The position numbers were made by a program, and so were the translations under genes. The notes beneath the pieces were generated by a model that searched no databases, was not told the origin of the DNA, and was given only the letters and a program-made list of their open reading frames with translations. Of a stretch of DNA of 64,000 bases, positions 16,976-24,985 are shown in pieces. The stretch lies in the NCBI GenBank assembly GCA_041395945.1, contig JAWKZN010000001.1, positions 186,001 to 250,000 of the forward strand. The letters run 5' to 3'. Position 1 is the stretch's first letter, and the number at the start of each line of letters is the position of its first letter. Source of the DNA: Pseudomonadales bacterium (GTDB taxonomy: Bacteria > Pseudomonadota > Gammaproteobacteria > Pseudomonadales > Azotimanducaceae).

Positions 16976-17359
16976 ATGCAATGTCCTAAGTGTCCGGGAT
17001 CGCTTCAGGCAAAGACCTATGGCCGAAAAATCACCGTGCACCGCTGCTCGGATTGCGGCGGTCTCTGGTGTAAGCCTCAGGTTCTGCTCGAAATGAAAAA
17101 AGAGTGGATGTCCGAGGCGGTGCTGGATTCCGGAGATCCCAAGCTCGGATCGGCTTTGAATCAGCTTGCGGACATCAAGTGCCCGGAAGACGGAACCCTG
17201 ATGGACAAGAAGGCAGACGCTAAACAGACACACATCTGGTACGAATCCTGTCCGACCTGCAATGGCATGTTTTTCGATGCAGGTGAATTCACCGATCTGA
17301 AATATGACACGCTGATGGACCGGGTGCGTGACTTTGTGAAGGGTCGACGCAAAGGCTGA
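16976..17359 (+). CDS. Zinc-ribbon (zf-TFIIB type) protein
   Basis: A 127-residue protein with two CxxC...CxxC ribbons: CPKCPG...HRCSDCGGLWC at residues 3-32 and CPEDG...SCPTCNGMFFDAGEF in the second half. The pattern of a ribbon followed by a hydrophobic GGLW/GMFF and an acidic GE/EF segment is that of the zf-TFIIB domain found in many bacterial proteins of unknown role. No enzymatic domain is present. It sits 80 bp after the acyl-CoA dehydrogenase and may be read with it. Confidence 0.75.
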   Translation: MQCPKCPGSLQAKTYGRKITVHRCSDCGGLWCKPQVLLEMKKEWMSEAVLDSGDPKLGSALNQLADIKCPEDGTLMDKKADAKQTHIWYESCPTCNGMFFDAGEFTDLKYDTLMDRVRDFVKGRRKG

Positions 17360-17381
17360 TCCCGGATCGGTGGCACCATTG

Positions 17382-17414
17382 AATCAAAAAGATTGCTTAA
17401 TCGAAAAGATTGCT
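17382..17414. repeat. 17-bp direct duplication spanning the aminotransferase stop codon
   Basis: AATCAAAAAGATTGCT at 17382-17397 and AATCGAAAAGATTGCT at 17399-17414 are direct repeats with period 17 and one mismatch. They straddle the stop of the leftward aminotransferase gene. Read on that strand, the residues Ser-Asn-Leu-Phe-Asp before the stop are encoded again just after it. Each unit also contains AATC/GATT arms around an A-run. Confidence 0.8.
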
Positions 17415-18551
17415 GAACGTCCGCCGTTCGTTACTTCTGCGGGATTCCCGTATGCAGCGGGCGAGCAGAGGGATACCTTCCCGGATTTCGGCCTCCTGCA
17501 GATGACCGAATGCCAGGCGCAGATAAGGCACGTCTGCGCCGCTGTAGTGAAAAGCGGCGCCCGGCAGATAGGCGAGGCCACGCTCTGCCGCAAGTTTCGC
17601 TAGCCTGCTGCGATCCACATCCTCCGGTAAACGCACCCACACGAACAGACCACCGGCAGGATTCGACCACACACACTGATCCTGCAGCTCGTTCTCCAGG
17701 GCCTGAATTGTCAGATCCCGCTTGATGCGCAGTGCATCGTTGCCCATTTTCGTGTGTTCCCAGATCCCCTCGCTGTAGAACTCCGCGACAATGGCGGCGG
17801 CCAGGGTATTGCTGCCGGCGTCGTGGCGACGGGCGAGGATGCGCTCGAGCATGGGCGGTCGCGCGAGCAGGTAGCCGAGGCGCAGACCGGGTGCGAGGAT
17901 TTTTGAAAGTGAACACAGATAGATGTGACGGGGATCCGGGTCGAGTGCATAGATGGCGGGGGGTACTGGACCGTCGTAGTGGACGTCGCCATAGCAGTTG
18001 TCTTCGATCAGAGGCACATCGTAGCGCTTCGCCAGCGCAATCACCTCCAGACGGCGGGCGCGGGACATGGTGACCCCGGTGGGGTTCTGATAGGTGCTGA
18101 TGGTGTAAATGAAACGGGGTTTACGGCCGGCGCCAGTGAGTTTTTCCAGGGTCGATGCGAGGTGATCCGGGCGCATGCCGTCCGCATCCAGCGGTATGGC
18201 GTGCATGTCGAAGCGCAGACTGCGATAGGCGGACAGTGTGCCCGGGTAGCTGAATTCCTCGAGGATGATTGCATCTCCCGGAGCCTCCTGAAGGGCTTCG
18301 GCCGTGAGGGTAACGGCCTGCATGGAACCGTTGGTGATCACCAGATGATCCGGATTCACCTCCACACCTTCCCGTTCCGACTCACGCCGGGCCATGGCTG
18401 CGCGCAAGGGCGCATAGCCGAGTTTGCCGGGATAGTCGTTGAGCGCCTTCGCCTCCCTGGCAAGGGCGCGCACGGCGGCATCCTGGAGTGCCTTCAGTGG
18501 GAAAGTGTCAGGGTTGGATCGGCCGCTGCCGAAGTCGTAACGGATGCTCAT
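17397..18551 (-). CDS. PLP-dependent aminotransferase (class I/II, 2-aminoadipate transaminase-like)
   Basis: A 384-residue fold-type I PLP enzyme: FGSGRSNPDTFP at the N-terminus, substrate/PLP block LNDYPGKLGYAPLR, ISTYQNPTGVTMS, DNCYGDVHYDG, the PLP-Lys motif CSLSKILAPGLRLGY, and GGLFVWVRLPEDVD. It resembles the aminotransferase half of MocR regulators but lacks the GntR helix-turn-helix. The amino donor and acceptor are unknown. ATGA overlap (18548-18551) with the preceding TIM-barrel isomerase gene shows translational coupling and places it in the sugar-oxidation operon. Confidence 0.9.
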   Translation of the reverse strand: MSIRYDFGSGRSNPDTFPLKALQDAAVRALAREAKALNDYPGKLGYAPLRAAMARRESEREGVEVNPDHLVITNGSMQAVTLTAEALQEAPGDAIILEEFSYPGTLSAYRSLRFDMHAIPLDADGMRPDHLASTLEKLTGAGRKPRFIYTISTYQNPTGVTMSRARRLEVIALAKRYDVPLIEDNCYGDVHYDGPVPPAIYALDPDPRHIYLCSLSKILAPGLRLGYLLARPPMLERILARRHDAGSNTLAAAIVAEFYSEGIWEHTKMGNDALRIKRDLTIQALENELQDQCVWSNPAGGLFVWVRLPEDVDRSRLAKLAAERGLAYLPGAAFHYSGADVPYLRLAFGHLQEAEIREGIPLLARCIRESRRSNERRTFSNLFD

Positions 18552-19312
18552 GATTTCTGCTCCCGGCAGTGTCCGAGTTTTTCGGTGGTGAGATAGATGA
18601 AGCTGTCGCGTATTGCCGCCATCATGTCCGTGTCGCACTGATCGAGCTCCACCACAAGCCACTCCAGAACTTCCGGATCCGCAGCGGCAATAACGGCGGG
18701 TATGTCCATGCTGCCACTGCCGACGGCGACATGGGCTTTGCCCTGCTCCAGTGGCCCATCCTTGATGTGCAGCAGCGGAGTGCGAGCGCGGACCCGGGCG
18801 ACTTCCTCCGCAGGATCGCAGGCGCCGAAATTGGCCGCCCAGTAGGTGTCGATCTCGAACTGTACGTCCGGGACCAGTTCCTGCAGCAGGTGATAGCCCG
18901 GACGCCCATCGACCAGCGCGAATTCCCACCAGTGGTTGTGGAGAAACAGGGTCAGTCCATGGGGTGCCAGATCATCGATGAGTTTCTGTGTGGTTTCCGC
19001 CGTGCGCCGGATCGCGTCTTCATCTTCGAAATCTTCCGGTGCGAAACCCCCGGCCGCGCGTTTCAGGCCGAGTTCACCGAGCACGTCCACAACCTCGGCA
19101 ATGGGTCTGCTGTTCGCCCAGGGGAAGTGGCTCGAGGAGATCTTCATGCCGAGGGCCTCGACCGCCTGGCGGAATTCCCGTGGTGGCTTTCCGAACAGGT
19201 TGAAGGGCTCAACACCGCTGTAGCCGATATCCGCAAGCTCGCGCAGGACAGCGCTGATATCGGTTTTGCTTTCTTTGCGCAGCGAGTAGAGCTGCACGGA
19301 GATGGGTTTCAA
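18548..19312 (-). CDS. Sugar phosphate isomerase/epimerase-like TIM-barrel protein
   Basis: A 254-residue AP-endonuclease-2/xylose-isomerase-like protein beginning MKPISVQLYSLRKES. Typical blocks are GYSGVEPFNLFG, LFLHNHWWEF, QFEIDTYWAANFG and PLLHIKDG. It would isomerise or epimerise a keto-sugar or cyclitol intermediate. The start codon is TTG and overlaps the stop of the upstream Gfo/Idh gene as TTGA (19312-19309); the N-terminus agrees with the family, so the TTG start is likely real and coupled. Together with the downstream aminotransferase it forms a three-gene operon starting at 20361. Confidence 0.88.
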   Translation of the reverse strand: MKPISVQLYSLRKESKTDISAVLRELADIGYSGVEPFNLFGKPPREFRQAVEALGMKISSSHFPWANSRPIAEVVDVLGELGLKRAAGGFAPEDFEDEDAIRRTAETTQKLIDDLAPHGLTLFLHNHWWEFALVDGRPGYHLLQELVPDVQFEIDTYWAANFGACDPAEEVARVRARTPLLHIKDGPLEQGKAHVAVGSGSMDIPAVIAAADPEVLEWLVVELDQCDTDMMAAIRDSFIYLTTEKLGHCREQKS

Positions 19313-20361
19313 AGGATGATCTCCCGGCCGGTGACTGATGATTCGTAAATGCCATCCAGCACCCGCTGCACGGCCAGTGCCTGGGTGAGGCTGATCAGAG
19401 GTTGTTCCTCACCGAGCAGTACGTTGATGAAGTGGTGAACTCTCGAACAGTGGGGGAAGCGGATGGCTGCAGTATGTGGATGCTGCAGGATGCGATAGTC
19501 GGACGCATCGCCTGCCTCGTAGAGTTCGTCAGCAAATACTGCCAGGCTGGCATTCTCGCCGTGCAGAATCACATCGTGGTCCGTGCCGCTCCGCTGGTGC
19601 ATGGCCCAGGCGGCCTCGAGGCTGATCACAGCCCCGCTCTCCATGCGGATCAGCGCGGTGGCGAAGTCATCGACATCAAAGGTGTCAAATTCCCGTTCCG
19701 AGATTCCCCAGCCCCCTTCTCCCAGCCCGCGTTGGCCGAAGCGGGTGAAGGTCGCGCCGCTCACGGAAACCGGACTGAAATCATCAAGCAGATGCATGGC
19801 CACATCCAGTACATGGACGCCGATATCCAGCAGTGCGCCACCCCCGGCCATGGACTTGTTTGTGAACCAGCTGCCCAGCCGCGGAATGCCTGCGCGTCTG
19901 CGCCAGAAGGCTTTGACATGATAGATCCCGCCGAGCCGACCGTCCGCGCAGAGATTGCGCGCGCGCTGCACGTTGCGCTCGAAACGCTGATTCATGCCCA
20001 CCATCAGGTGACGATCGCTCAATCTGGCGGTGGCAATGATGCGCTCTGCCGCATGCTGATCAATGGCGAAGGGTTTATCCAGAAGAACGTGCTTGTTTGC
20101 GGCCAGGGCCATTCTTGCCAGGGCTTCGTGGTGAGCATTGGGCACCGCGATGTACACAGCATCGATATCGTCCCGTGCCAGCAGATCTTCGGTTTTCGTG
20201 TATGCCGCTTCTGCGCCTACCTGGCTTGCCAGTGCAGAAGCCCGCTCGCGATTCACATCTGCCACCGCAAGAATGCGCGACTGCGGGTGCCGGCCGAAGT
20301 CCTTTGCAGTCAGTGCGGCGATCTGGCCGGCGCCGATCAGTCCGACGTTGATTGTGCTCAT
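19309..20361 (-). CDS. Gfo/Idh/MocA family NAD(P)-dependent oxidoreductase
   Basis: A 350-residue sugar dehydrogenase-type protein. Rossmann motif GLIGAGQIA at residues 7-15, AVPNAHHEALA, the EKP-equivalent LLDKPFAID, and GGGALLDIGVHVLD in the catalytic domain. It would oxidise a sugar or inositol-type hydroxyl to a ketone. Start 20361 is set by GGGAGGA just upstream; the longer frame to 20520 has no support. It diverges across 40 bp from a second Gfo/Idh gene, an arrangement typical of a shared promoter region. Confidence 0.92.
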   Translation of the reverse strand: MSTINVGLIGAGQIAALTAKDFGRHPQSRILAVADVNRERASALASQVGAEAAYTKTEDLLARDDIDAVYIAVPNAHHEALARMALAANKHVLLDKPFAIDQHAAERIIATARLSDRHLMVGMNQRFERNVQRARNLCADGRLGGIYHVKAFWRRRAGIPRLGSWFTNKSMAGGGALLDIGVHVLDVAMHLLDDFSPVSVSGATFTRFGQRGLGEGGWGISEREFDTFDVDDFATALIRMESGAVISLEAAWAMHQRSGTDHDVILHGENASLAVFADELYEAGDASDYRILQHPHTAAIRFPHCSRVHHFINVLLGEEQPLISLTQALAVQRVLDGIYESSVTGREIIL

Positions 20362-20401
20362 TGGGTCCTCCCGATAAGGTATCGTACCATCGGGATGAGG
20401 G

Positions 20402-21634
20402 ATGGATGCGGTGCCTGAATCGATAGCCCGCCGTAAAGTGCGGATGGCCCTCGTCGGTGGCGGGGAAGGCGCTTTTATCGGACCCGTGCACCGGATGGCG
20501 GCTGAACTCGATGGCCACATAACTCTGGTGGCTGGTGCGTTTTCGAATGACGCGCAGCGGTCGATCCGTTCCGGGACCGGGCTGTACGGTCTGCCTGCGG
20601 AGCGCTGCTATCCGGACTACCAGACGATGTTTGCTGCCCAGGCGACGCTGCCCCCGGCAGAGCGCATCGATTTTGTCACGATCGCCACACCCAACCATCT
20701 GCACGCGCCGATCGCGCATGCGGCATTGGATGCGGGACTGCATGTGGTCTGCGACAAGCCCGTCACCCACCGGCTGGCGGACGCCCTGGCGTTGCGGGAG
20801 CGTCTAGTTAAGACGGACCGGCTCTTTGCCCTGACCTACAACTACAGTGGCTACCCGATGGTGCGGGAGGCCCGCGCGCTCATCCAGGCGGGTCGTCTTG
20901 GCAGCATCCGTAAGGTGGTGTGTGAGTACTTTCAGGGCTGGCTGGCAGAGGATGTGGAATCCCGGGGTAATCGACAGGCCGAGTGGCGCACGGATCCGGA
21001 GCGCTCGGGTGCTGCGGGGTGTTTCGGGGACATCGGCAGCCATGCGCAGCACCTGCTGGAGTTTGTCAGCGGCTGTGTCGTCGGCTCCCTGTGCGCCGAT
21101 CTCAGTACCTTCGTACCCGGTCGACGGCTGGATGATGATGGCACCGTGCTGCTGCGCTTCGACAACGGCGCGAAGGGTGTGCTGATGGCTTCTCAGATAG
21201 CCGTCGGGGAAGAGAACAATCTGCGCCTGCGTGTTTACGGTGACAAAGGGGCGCTTGCCTGGAGCCAGATGGAGCCGAACTCCCTGACCCTGCGCTGGCC
21301 GGATCATTCGATGCAGACTCTGCGCACCGGAGGACCGGGCGGTTCCCCGGCTGGCAGCGCTGTTACCCGACTCCCTGCCGGACATCCTGAAGGTTACCTG
21401 GAAGCTTTTGCGGCCCTGTACCGGAATTTCGCCCAGGACGTGTTGCGCGTCGAGCGGGGAGCAAGTCCCGAGCGGGACTACCCCGGAGTCGAGGATGGAG
21501 TACGCAGCTTGCAGTTTATTGAAACCGCCGTCGCCAGCAGTTCGGCAAACGGAGACTGGCTGCCGCTCCATCAGGATGTGCGGCAGGCCGACCAGCGCGA
21601 TGGATCACGAGTGGAATGGATGACTGAACTATGA
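20402..21634 (+). CDS. Gfo/Idh/MocA family NAD(P)-dependent oxidoreductase
   Basis: A 410-residue protein with the glycine-rich RMALVGGGEGAFIGPVHR, IATPNHLHAPIA, VVCDKPVTH and SGAAGCFGDIGSHAQHLLE blocks. The GGGxGxFIG variant and the 50-residue longer length distinguish it from the divergent neighbour; it belongs to the longer subgroup often paired with a TIM-barrel isomerase. Its stop overlaps the next gene by four bases (ATGA, 21631-21634), so dehydrogenase and isomerase are coupled. The start could also be a GTG at 20411. Confidence 0.92.
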   Translation: MDAVPESIARRKVRMALVGGGEGAFIGPVHRMAAELDGHITLVAGAFSNDAQRSIRSGTGLYGLPAERCYPDYQTMFAAQATLPPAERIDFVTIATPNHLHAPIAHAALDAGLHVVCDKPVTHRLADALALRERLVKTDRLFALTYNYSGYPMVREARALIQAGRLGSIRKVVCEYFQGWLAEDVESRGNRQAEWRTDPERSGAAGCFGDIGSHAQHLLEFVSGCVVGSLCADLSTFVPGRRLDDDGTVLLRFDNGAKGVLMASQIAVGEENNLRLRVYGDKGALAWSQMEPNSLTLRWPDHSMQTLRTGGPGGSPAGSAVTRLPAGHPEGYLEAFAALYRNFAQDVLRVERGASPERDYPGVEDGVRSLQFIETAVASSSANGDWLPLHQDVRQADQRDGSRVEWMTEL

Positions 21635-22695
21635 AAACCCTGCGCGGCCCCGCCATTTTTCTCGCCCAGTTCATGGCGGATGACGAACCCTTCAACAACC
21701 TGGAAGCCATGGCCCGCTGGGCGGCCGGACTGGGCTTTGCGGGCATTCAGGTGCCGATCGGCAATCCGGCCTTTATCGACGTCGCCCTGGCCGCCACCAG
21801 TCAGACCTATTGCGATGAGCTCAAGGGCCGGGTGGCAGATTGCGGAGTCGAGATAACCGAACTGTCCACGCATCTGGAAGGTCAGCTGGTTGCCGTGCAT
21901 CCGGCTTATGACAGGATGTTTGATGCGTTCGCACCGCCACCGGTGCACGGTGATCCGGCCGCGCGGACCCGATGGGCGACCGAGCAGGTGAAGCTGGCCG
22001 CGCGCGCGAGCGGTCGACTCGGCCTGACCGCACAGGCGGCGTTTTCAGGCGCGCTGCTCTGGCCGATGCTCTATCCCTGGCCCCAGCGGCCGCCCGGCCT
22101 GGTGGACACCGGCTTTGCGGAACTGGCCAGGCGCTGGCGGCCGATACTGGATGTGTTCGACGAGGCCGGCGTGGACTGCTGTTTCGAACTGCACCCAGGT
22201 GAAGATCTGCACGACGGTGTGACCTTCGAGCGATTTCTCGAGGCGGTCGACAATCATCCACGCGCCGGCATCCTCTACGACCCGAGTCACTTTCTGCTGC
22301 AGCAGCTCGACTATCTGGCCTTTATCGATCACTACCACGACCGCATAAAGATGTTTCACGTCAAGGACGCAGAGTTTCGCCCGGACGGCCGCTGCGGCGT
22401 GTATGGCGGTTACCAGGACTGGATCGATCGACCCGGGCGGTTCCGTTCGCTGGGTGATGGCCAGATCGACTTCCGCGCCATCTTCTCGAAACTCGCGGCG
22501 TACGACTTCCCCGGCTGGGCCGTGCTCGAGTGGGAGTGCTGTCTGAAGCATCAGGAGGACGGCGCGCGGGAAGGGGCCGCCTTCATCGCCGATCACATCA
22601 TCCGGGTTACGGAGCGGGCCTTTGATGATTTTGCTGCGACTTCTGCAGGGGCGGGTGGTGATGCGGCATTGAATCGCGCGCTGCTGGGCCTGTAG
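21631..22695 (+). CDS. Sugar phosphate isomerase/epimerase-like TIM-barrel protein
   Basis: A 354-residue xylose-isomerase-like barrel, longer than the one at 18548. Metal-site blocks are visible: CCFELHPGEDLHDG, GILYDPSHFLLQQLD, RIKMFHVKDAEF and WAVLEWECC. It begins with MKTLRGPAIFLAQF and is coupled by ATGA overlap to the dehydrogenase upstream. Such dehydrogenase-isomerase pairs act in inositol or 3-keto-sugar catabolism; the exact sugar is unknown. Confidence 0.9.
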   Translation: MKTLRGPAIFLAQFMADDEPFNNLEAMARWAAGLGFAGIQVPIGNPAFIDVALAATSQTYCDELKGRVADCGVEITELSTHLEGQLVAVHPAYDRMFDAFAPPPVHGDPAARTRWATEQVKLAARASGRLGLTAQAAFSGALLWPMLYPWPQRPPGLVDTGFAELARRWRPILDVFDEAGVDCCFELHPGEDLHDGVTFERFLEAVDNHPRAGILYDPSHFLLQQLDYLAFIDHYHDRIKMFHVKDAEFRPDGRCGVYGGYQDWIDRPGRFRSLGDGQIDFRAIFSKLAAYDFPGWAVLEWECCLKHQEDGAREGAAFIADHIIRVTERAFDDFAATSAGAGGDAALNRALLGL

Positions 22696-22728
22696 CAGGC
22701 TGACTTTGTCGAACTGCTCTGACCACAA

Positions 22729-23124
22729 GTGGTATCGGCCAAACGTATTCGACAGCGATTGGGTGATGCGGGAGGGCCCACGGATTTTGGGATCAATCTG
22801 ATGTCATTGCCACCAGGCCACTGGTCGAGCCAGCGCCATTGGCACTCGCATGAAGACGAGTTTGTATATGTGCTGGAAGGTGAGCTGACGCTGGTCGAGG
22901 ACGATGAAGAGACTACACTGACATCCGGTGATTGTGCCGCGTTTGTGAAAGGTTCCGGAAACGGACATCACATGATCAATCGGGGCAGTGCGGTGGCTGT
23001 TTATCCCGAAATTGGCTCGCGCCAGCCCCAGGATCTCACGACCTGTTCAGACATCGATATGATGAGCGCCAATGCCGATGGCCGTTTTGTCCACAAAGAT
23101 GGAACGCCCTATCCCGGACAGTAG
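22729..23124 (+). CDS. Cupin-domain protein, short N-terminus
   Basis: A 131-residue single-cupin protein. Cupin motif 1 is HWHSHEDEFVYVLEGELTL and motif 2 is GDCAAFVKGSGNGHHMINRG; the His, Glu and His ligands are present. Close family members usually have about 20 more N-terminal residues before the RLGDAGG block. Here a TGA closes the frame three codons before the GTG at 22729, so the N-terminus appears shortened or starts at this GTG. It would bind a metal and perhaps a sugar. It follows the isomerase gene by 33 bp. Confidence 0.78.
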   Translation: MVSAKRIRQRLGDAGGPTDFGINLMSLPPGHWSSQRHWHSHEDEFVYVLEGELTLVEDDEETTLTSGDCAAFVKGSGNGHHMINRGSAVAVYPEIGSRQPQDLTTCSDIDMMSANADGRFVHKDGTPYPGQ

Positions 23125-23204
23125 TGCCGCGCTCAACGGGCAAAAGTCCATGCGCACCTCATCCCGCAATGCGGGGCTACTGGCCGGTATCCGTTGCTAG
23201 TGCT

Positions 23205-23795
23205 TTAGTGCGGTGCCGGTGCTGTTTGCGATGATGGGCCATCAATGCATGACTGGATCGCCTCAACCAACTCGGTGAACTCCACCTTCATGAACGAATG
23301 GCCTCGGCCGGCGAGTGACACAGTGGTCGCTTCAGGCCATTTCTGCGCATACTGGTGCAGGTGGTTGAACGGTACCCATTCGTCATCCTGGCTGTGATAG
23401 AGCGTCAGGTGCTGAATGGCTGGCAGGTGTTGCGCAAAATCATTGGCGAGGGCGAAATCGTCGCCACCCCACTCCCCATCGGCGCATTTGTAAGGCATTG
23501 CGACGAGGAACAGCGCCCTGATGTTGTGAGCCGGTTTGTCTTCAGAGAGCATCTTGAGTAACGCCGCTCCGCCTAAGGAGTGCGCGACGATAATTGCTTC
23601 ATCACCTGTATCTTTGAGAGCGTCAACCGCCTTCGACCGCCACAGGTGGTAGTCGACAGATTCCAAACCCGGAAATTTCGGATAGTGGACGTCCGCGACT
23701 TCGCGGAGAGCATCGCCCAGATAGTCAGCCAGTGCCTGGTCTTCAGCATACGCACCCTCACCGCCTCCCTGTACAAATAACACCTGCTGTTTCAT
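23205..23795 (-). CDS. Alpha/beta hydrolase, RBBP9/YdeN-like
   Basis: A 196-residue serine hydrolase starting MKQQVLFVQGGGEGAY. The nucleophile elbow is VAHSLGGAAL (Ser about residue 95), the acid is in YHSQDDEWVPF, and the His is in AGRGHSFMK near the C-terminus. The substrate is unknown. It diverges from an HxlR regulator with a 14-bp palindrome between the two genes, so it is a plausible HxlR target. The gene and those to about 27.8 kb are less GC-rich by eye than the flanks. Confidence 0.85.
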   Translation of the reverse strand: MKQQVLFVQGGGEGAYAEDQALADYLGDALREVADVHYPKFPGLESVDYHLWRSKAVDALKDTGDEAIIVAHSLGGAALLKMLSEDKPAHNIRALFLVAMPYKCADGEWGGDDFALANDFAQHLPAIQHLTLYHSQDDEWVPFNHLHQYAQKWPEATTVSLAGRGHSFMKVEFTELVEAIQSCIDGPSSQTAPAPH

Positions 23796-23821
23796 AGTTC
23801 GCCCCTATACTGATCCTGATA

Positions 23822-23835
23822 CGCAACTGGTTGCG
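23822..23835. promoter_or_regulatory. Candidate HxlR operator palindrome
   Basis: CGCAACTGGTTGCG, a six-base perfect inverted repeat with a two-base centre, lies in the 93-bp gap between the divergent hydrolase (start 23795) and HxlR (start 23889) genes. Its position and symmetry suit a dimeric winged-helix regulator binding site. No binding evidence is available from sequence alone. Confidence 0.45.
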
Positions 23836-23888
23836 AATCAATACTACCAGGATAGAATCGCTGTCAAGTTTCCGGTTCACCAATATCC

Positions 23889-24386
23889 ATGACAACCCCG
23901 CACAGATCGCGCTGCCCCATCAACCTGTCGCTTGAAATCATCGGCGATCGGTGGAGTCTCGTCATATTGAGAGACATGATTTTCGGGCGGAAGCGCCATT
24001 TCAGGGAACTGCTCAACCAGTCGATGGAGGGGATATCGTCGAACATTCTCTCTGAGCGGCTGAAGATGCTGGTAGACAACGGCATGCTGACGAAATCCGA
24101 CGACCCGTCGCACAAACAGAAGAGCATTTATAGTCTGACAGAGAAGTCGATCGCACTGGTTCCTGTGCTGGCTCTCCTCGGCGCCTGGGGCCGCCGATAC
24201 TTCCCTGCGTCGAAGGAGCTCAGCATTCGTGCGCAGCTGCTGGAAGAAGGTGGACCGAAAATGTGGGAGCAGTTCATGAAAGAACTCCGAGTGGAGCATT
24301 TGGGTAAACGTACAAAACTTAAAGGCCGGACAGTTGCACAGGTACTTCAATCGGCTTACGAGGCGAAGCGAGGAGGGACGAGCTAA
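23889..24386 (+). CDS. HxlR-family winged-helix transcriptional regulator
   Basis: A 165-residue regulator with the HxlR pattern: CPINLSLEIIGDRWSLVILRD at residues 9-29 (one Cys at the site used by redox- or aldehyde-sensing members), FRELLNQSMEGISSNILSERLKML as the recognition helix region, and the wing SIYSLTEKS. The C-terminal 60 residues extend beyond the short HxlR core. It probably controls the divergent hydrolase gene and itself. Confidence 0.88.
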   Translation: MTTPHRSRCPINLSLEIIGDRWSLVILRDMIFGRKRHFRELLNQSMEGISSNILSERLKMLVDNGMLTKSDDPSHKQKSIYSLTEKSIALVPVLALLGAWGRRYFPASKELSIRAQLLEEGGPKMWEQFMKELRVEHLGKRTKLKGRTVAQVLQSAYEAKRGGTS

Positions 24387-24506
24387 GAGGTAGTCGGAAG
24401 CGGCACAATCAACAGTGTCCCCATGCACTGCAATGGATTGCCGCCACGCGCCAATCCGACCCCTTAAGTGGCAAAAATCGTTTCGTCGGGGGAGATCGGC
24501 CGCGGA

Positions 24507-24845
24507 TCACCGTACAGTTCGGGTTACCACCCATTTGCGCTTTCCGATCATCCGCGACCGCTTGAAGCCAGGATGCTCGAAGGTGGACAGGGCGCCATTG
24601 AACAGAAATGCTGGCGAGGCATTGCGACCCTCGATGTCTTCCGGGTATCCCTCGATGCGCCCACCCTTCCCGGACGAGGCATTCCTTCGCCTTCCGCCTT
24701 ATCGCCGGGGTGTCCTCCGCGCTTTGGCTCTTCGCGTGATACCACATGCACCAGCATTCCCCCGGACACCTTTATTCGCTTCGACCAGCCGTGCGAAAGC
24801 TGGCCAGGTGCGCGAGTCCAGCGCCCTGGTTTCGTGCTTTTTCAT
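24507..24845 (-). pseudogene. Decayed GNAT-family N-acetyltransferase
   Basis: Read leftward, pieces of one GNAT protein appear in different frames. An N-terminal segment with LDSRTWPAFARLVEANKGV starts at the ATG at 24845. CWCMWYHAKSQSAEDTP and KECLVREGWAH follow in another frame, after a run of five G where six would keep the frame (24759-24763). A C-terminal segment with GYPEDIEGRN, ASPAFLFNGALSTFEHPGF and KWVVTRTVR ends at the TGA at 24507. The central acetyl-CoA-binding core is missing at a junction near 24651-24662, next to a duplicated CCCTCGATG. At 339 bp it is about half the usual gene. Confidence 0.78.
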
Positions 24846-24985
24846 CGAGCCGCAACCTCGCCGGACAATCGAAACTGGAGTATCGCAAACCAAAGAAGAT
24901 TGAAGATTGGCTCCGAGCACTTGGCAGAAGACGACTGAGGCAGCATCACTGGCAGTTCTGGGCCAGCTACTACGGTCATTCCAAA

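Noticed and set aside
24415..24938. Two overlapping plus-strand open frames of about 160 codons
   Set aside because: They show no motif, and the same DNA read on the minus strand carries clear remains of a GNAT acetyltransferase.
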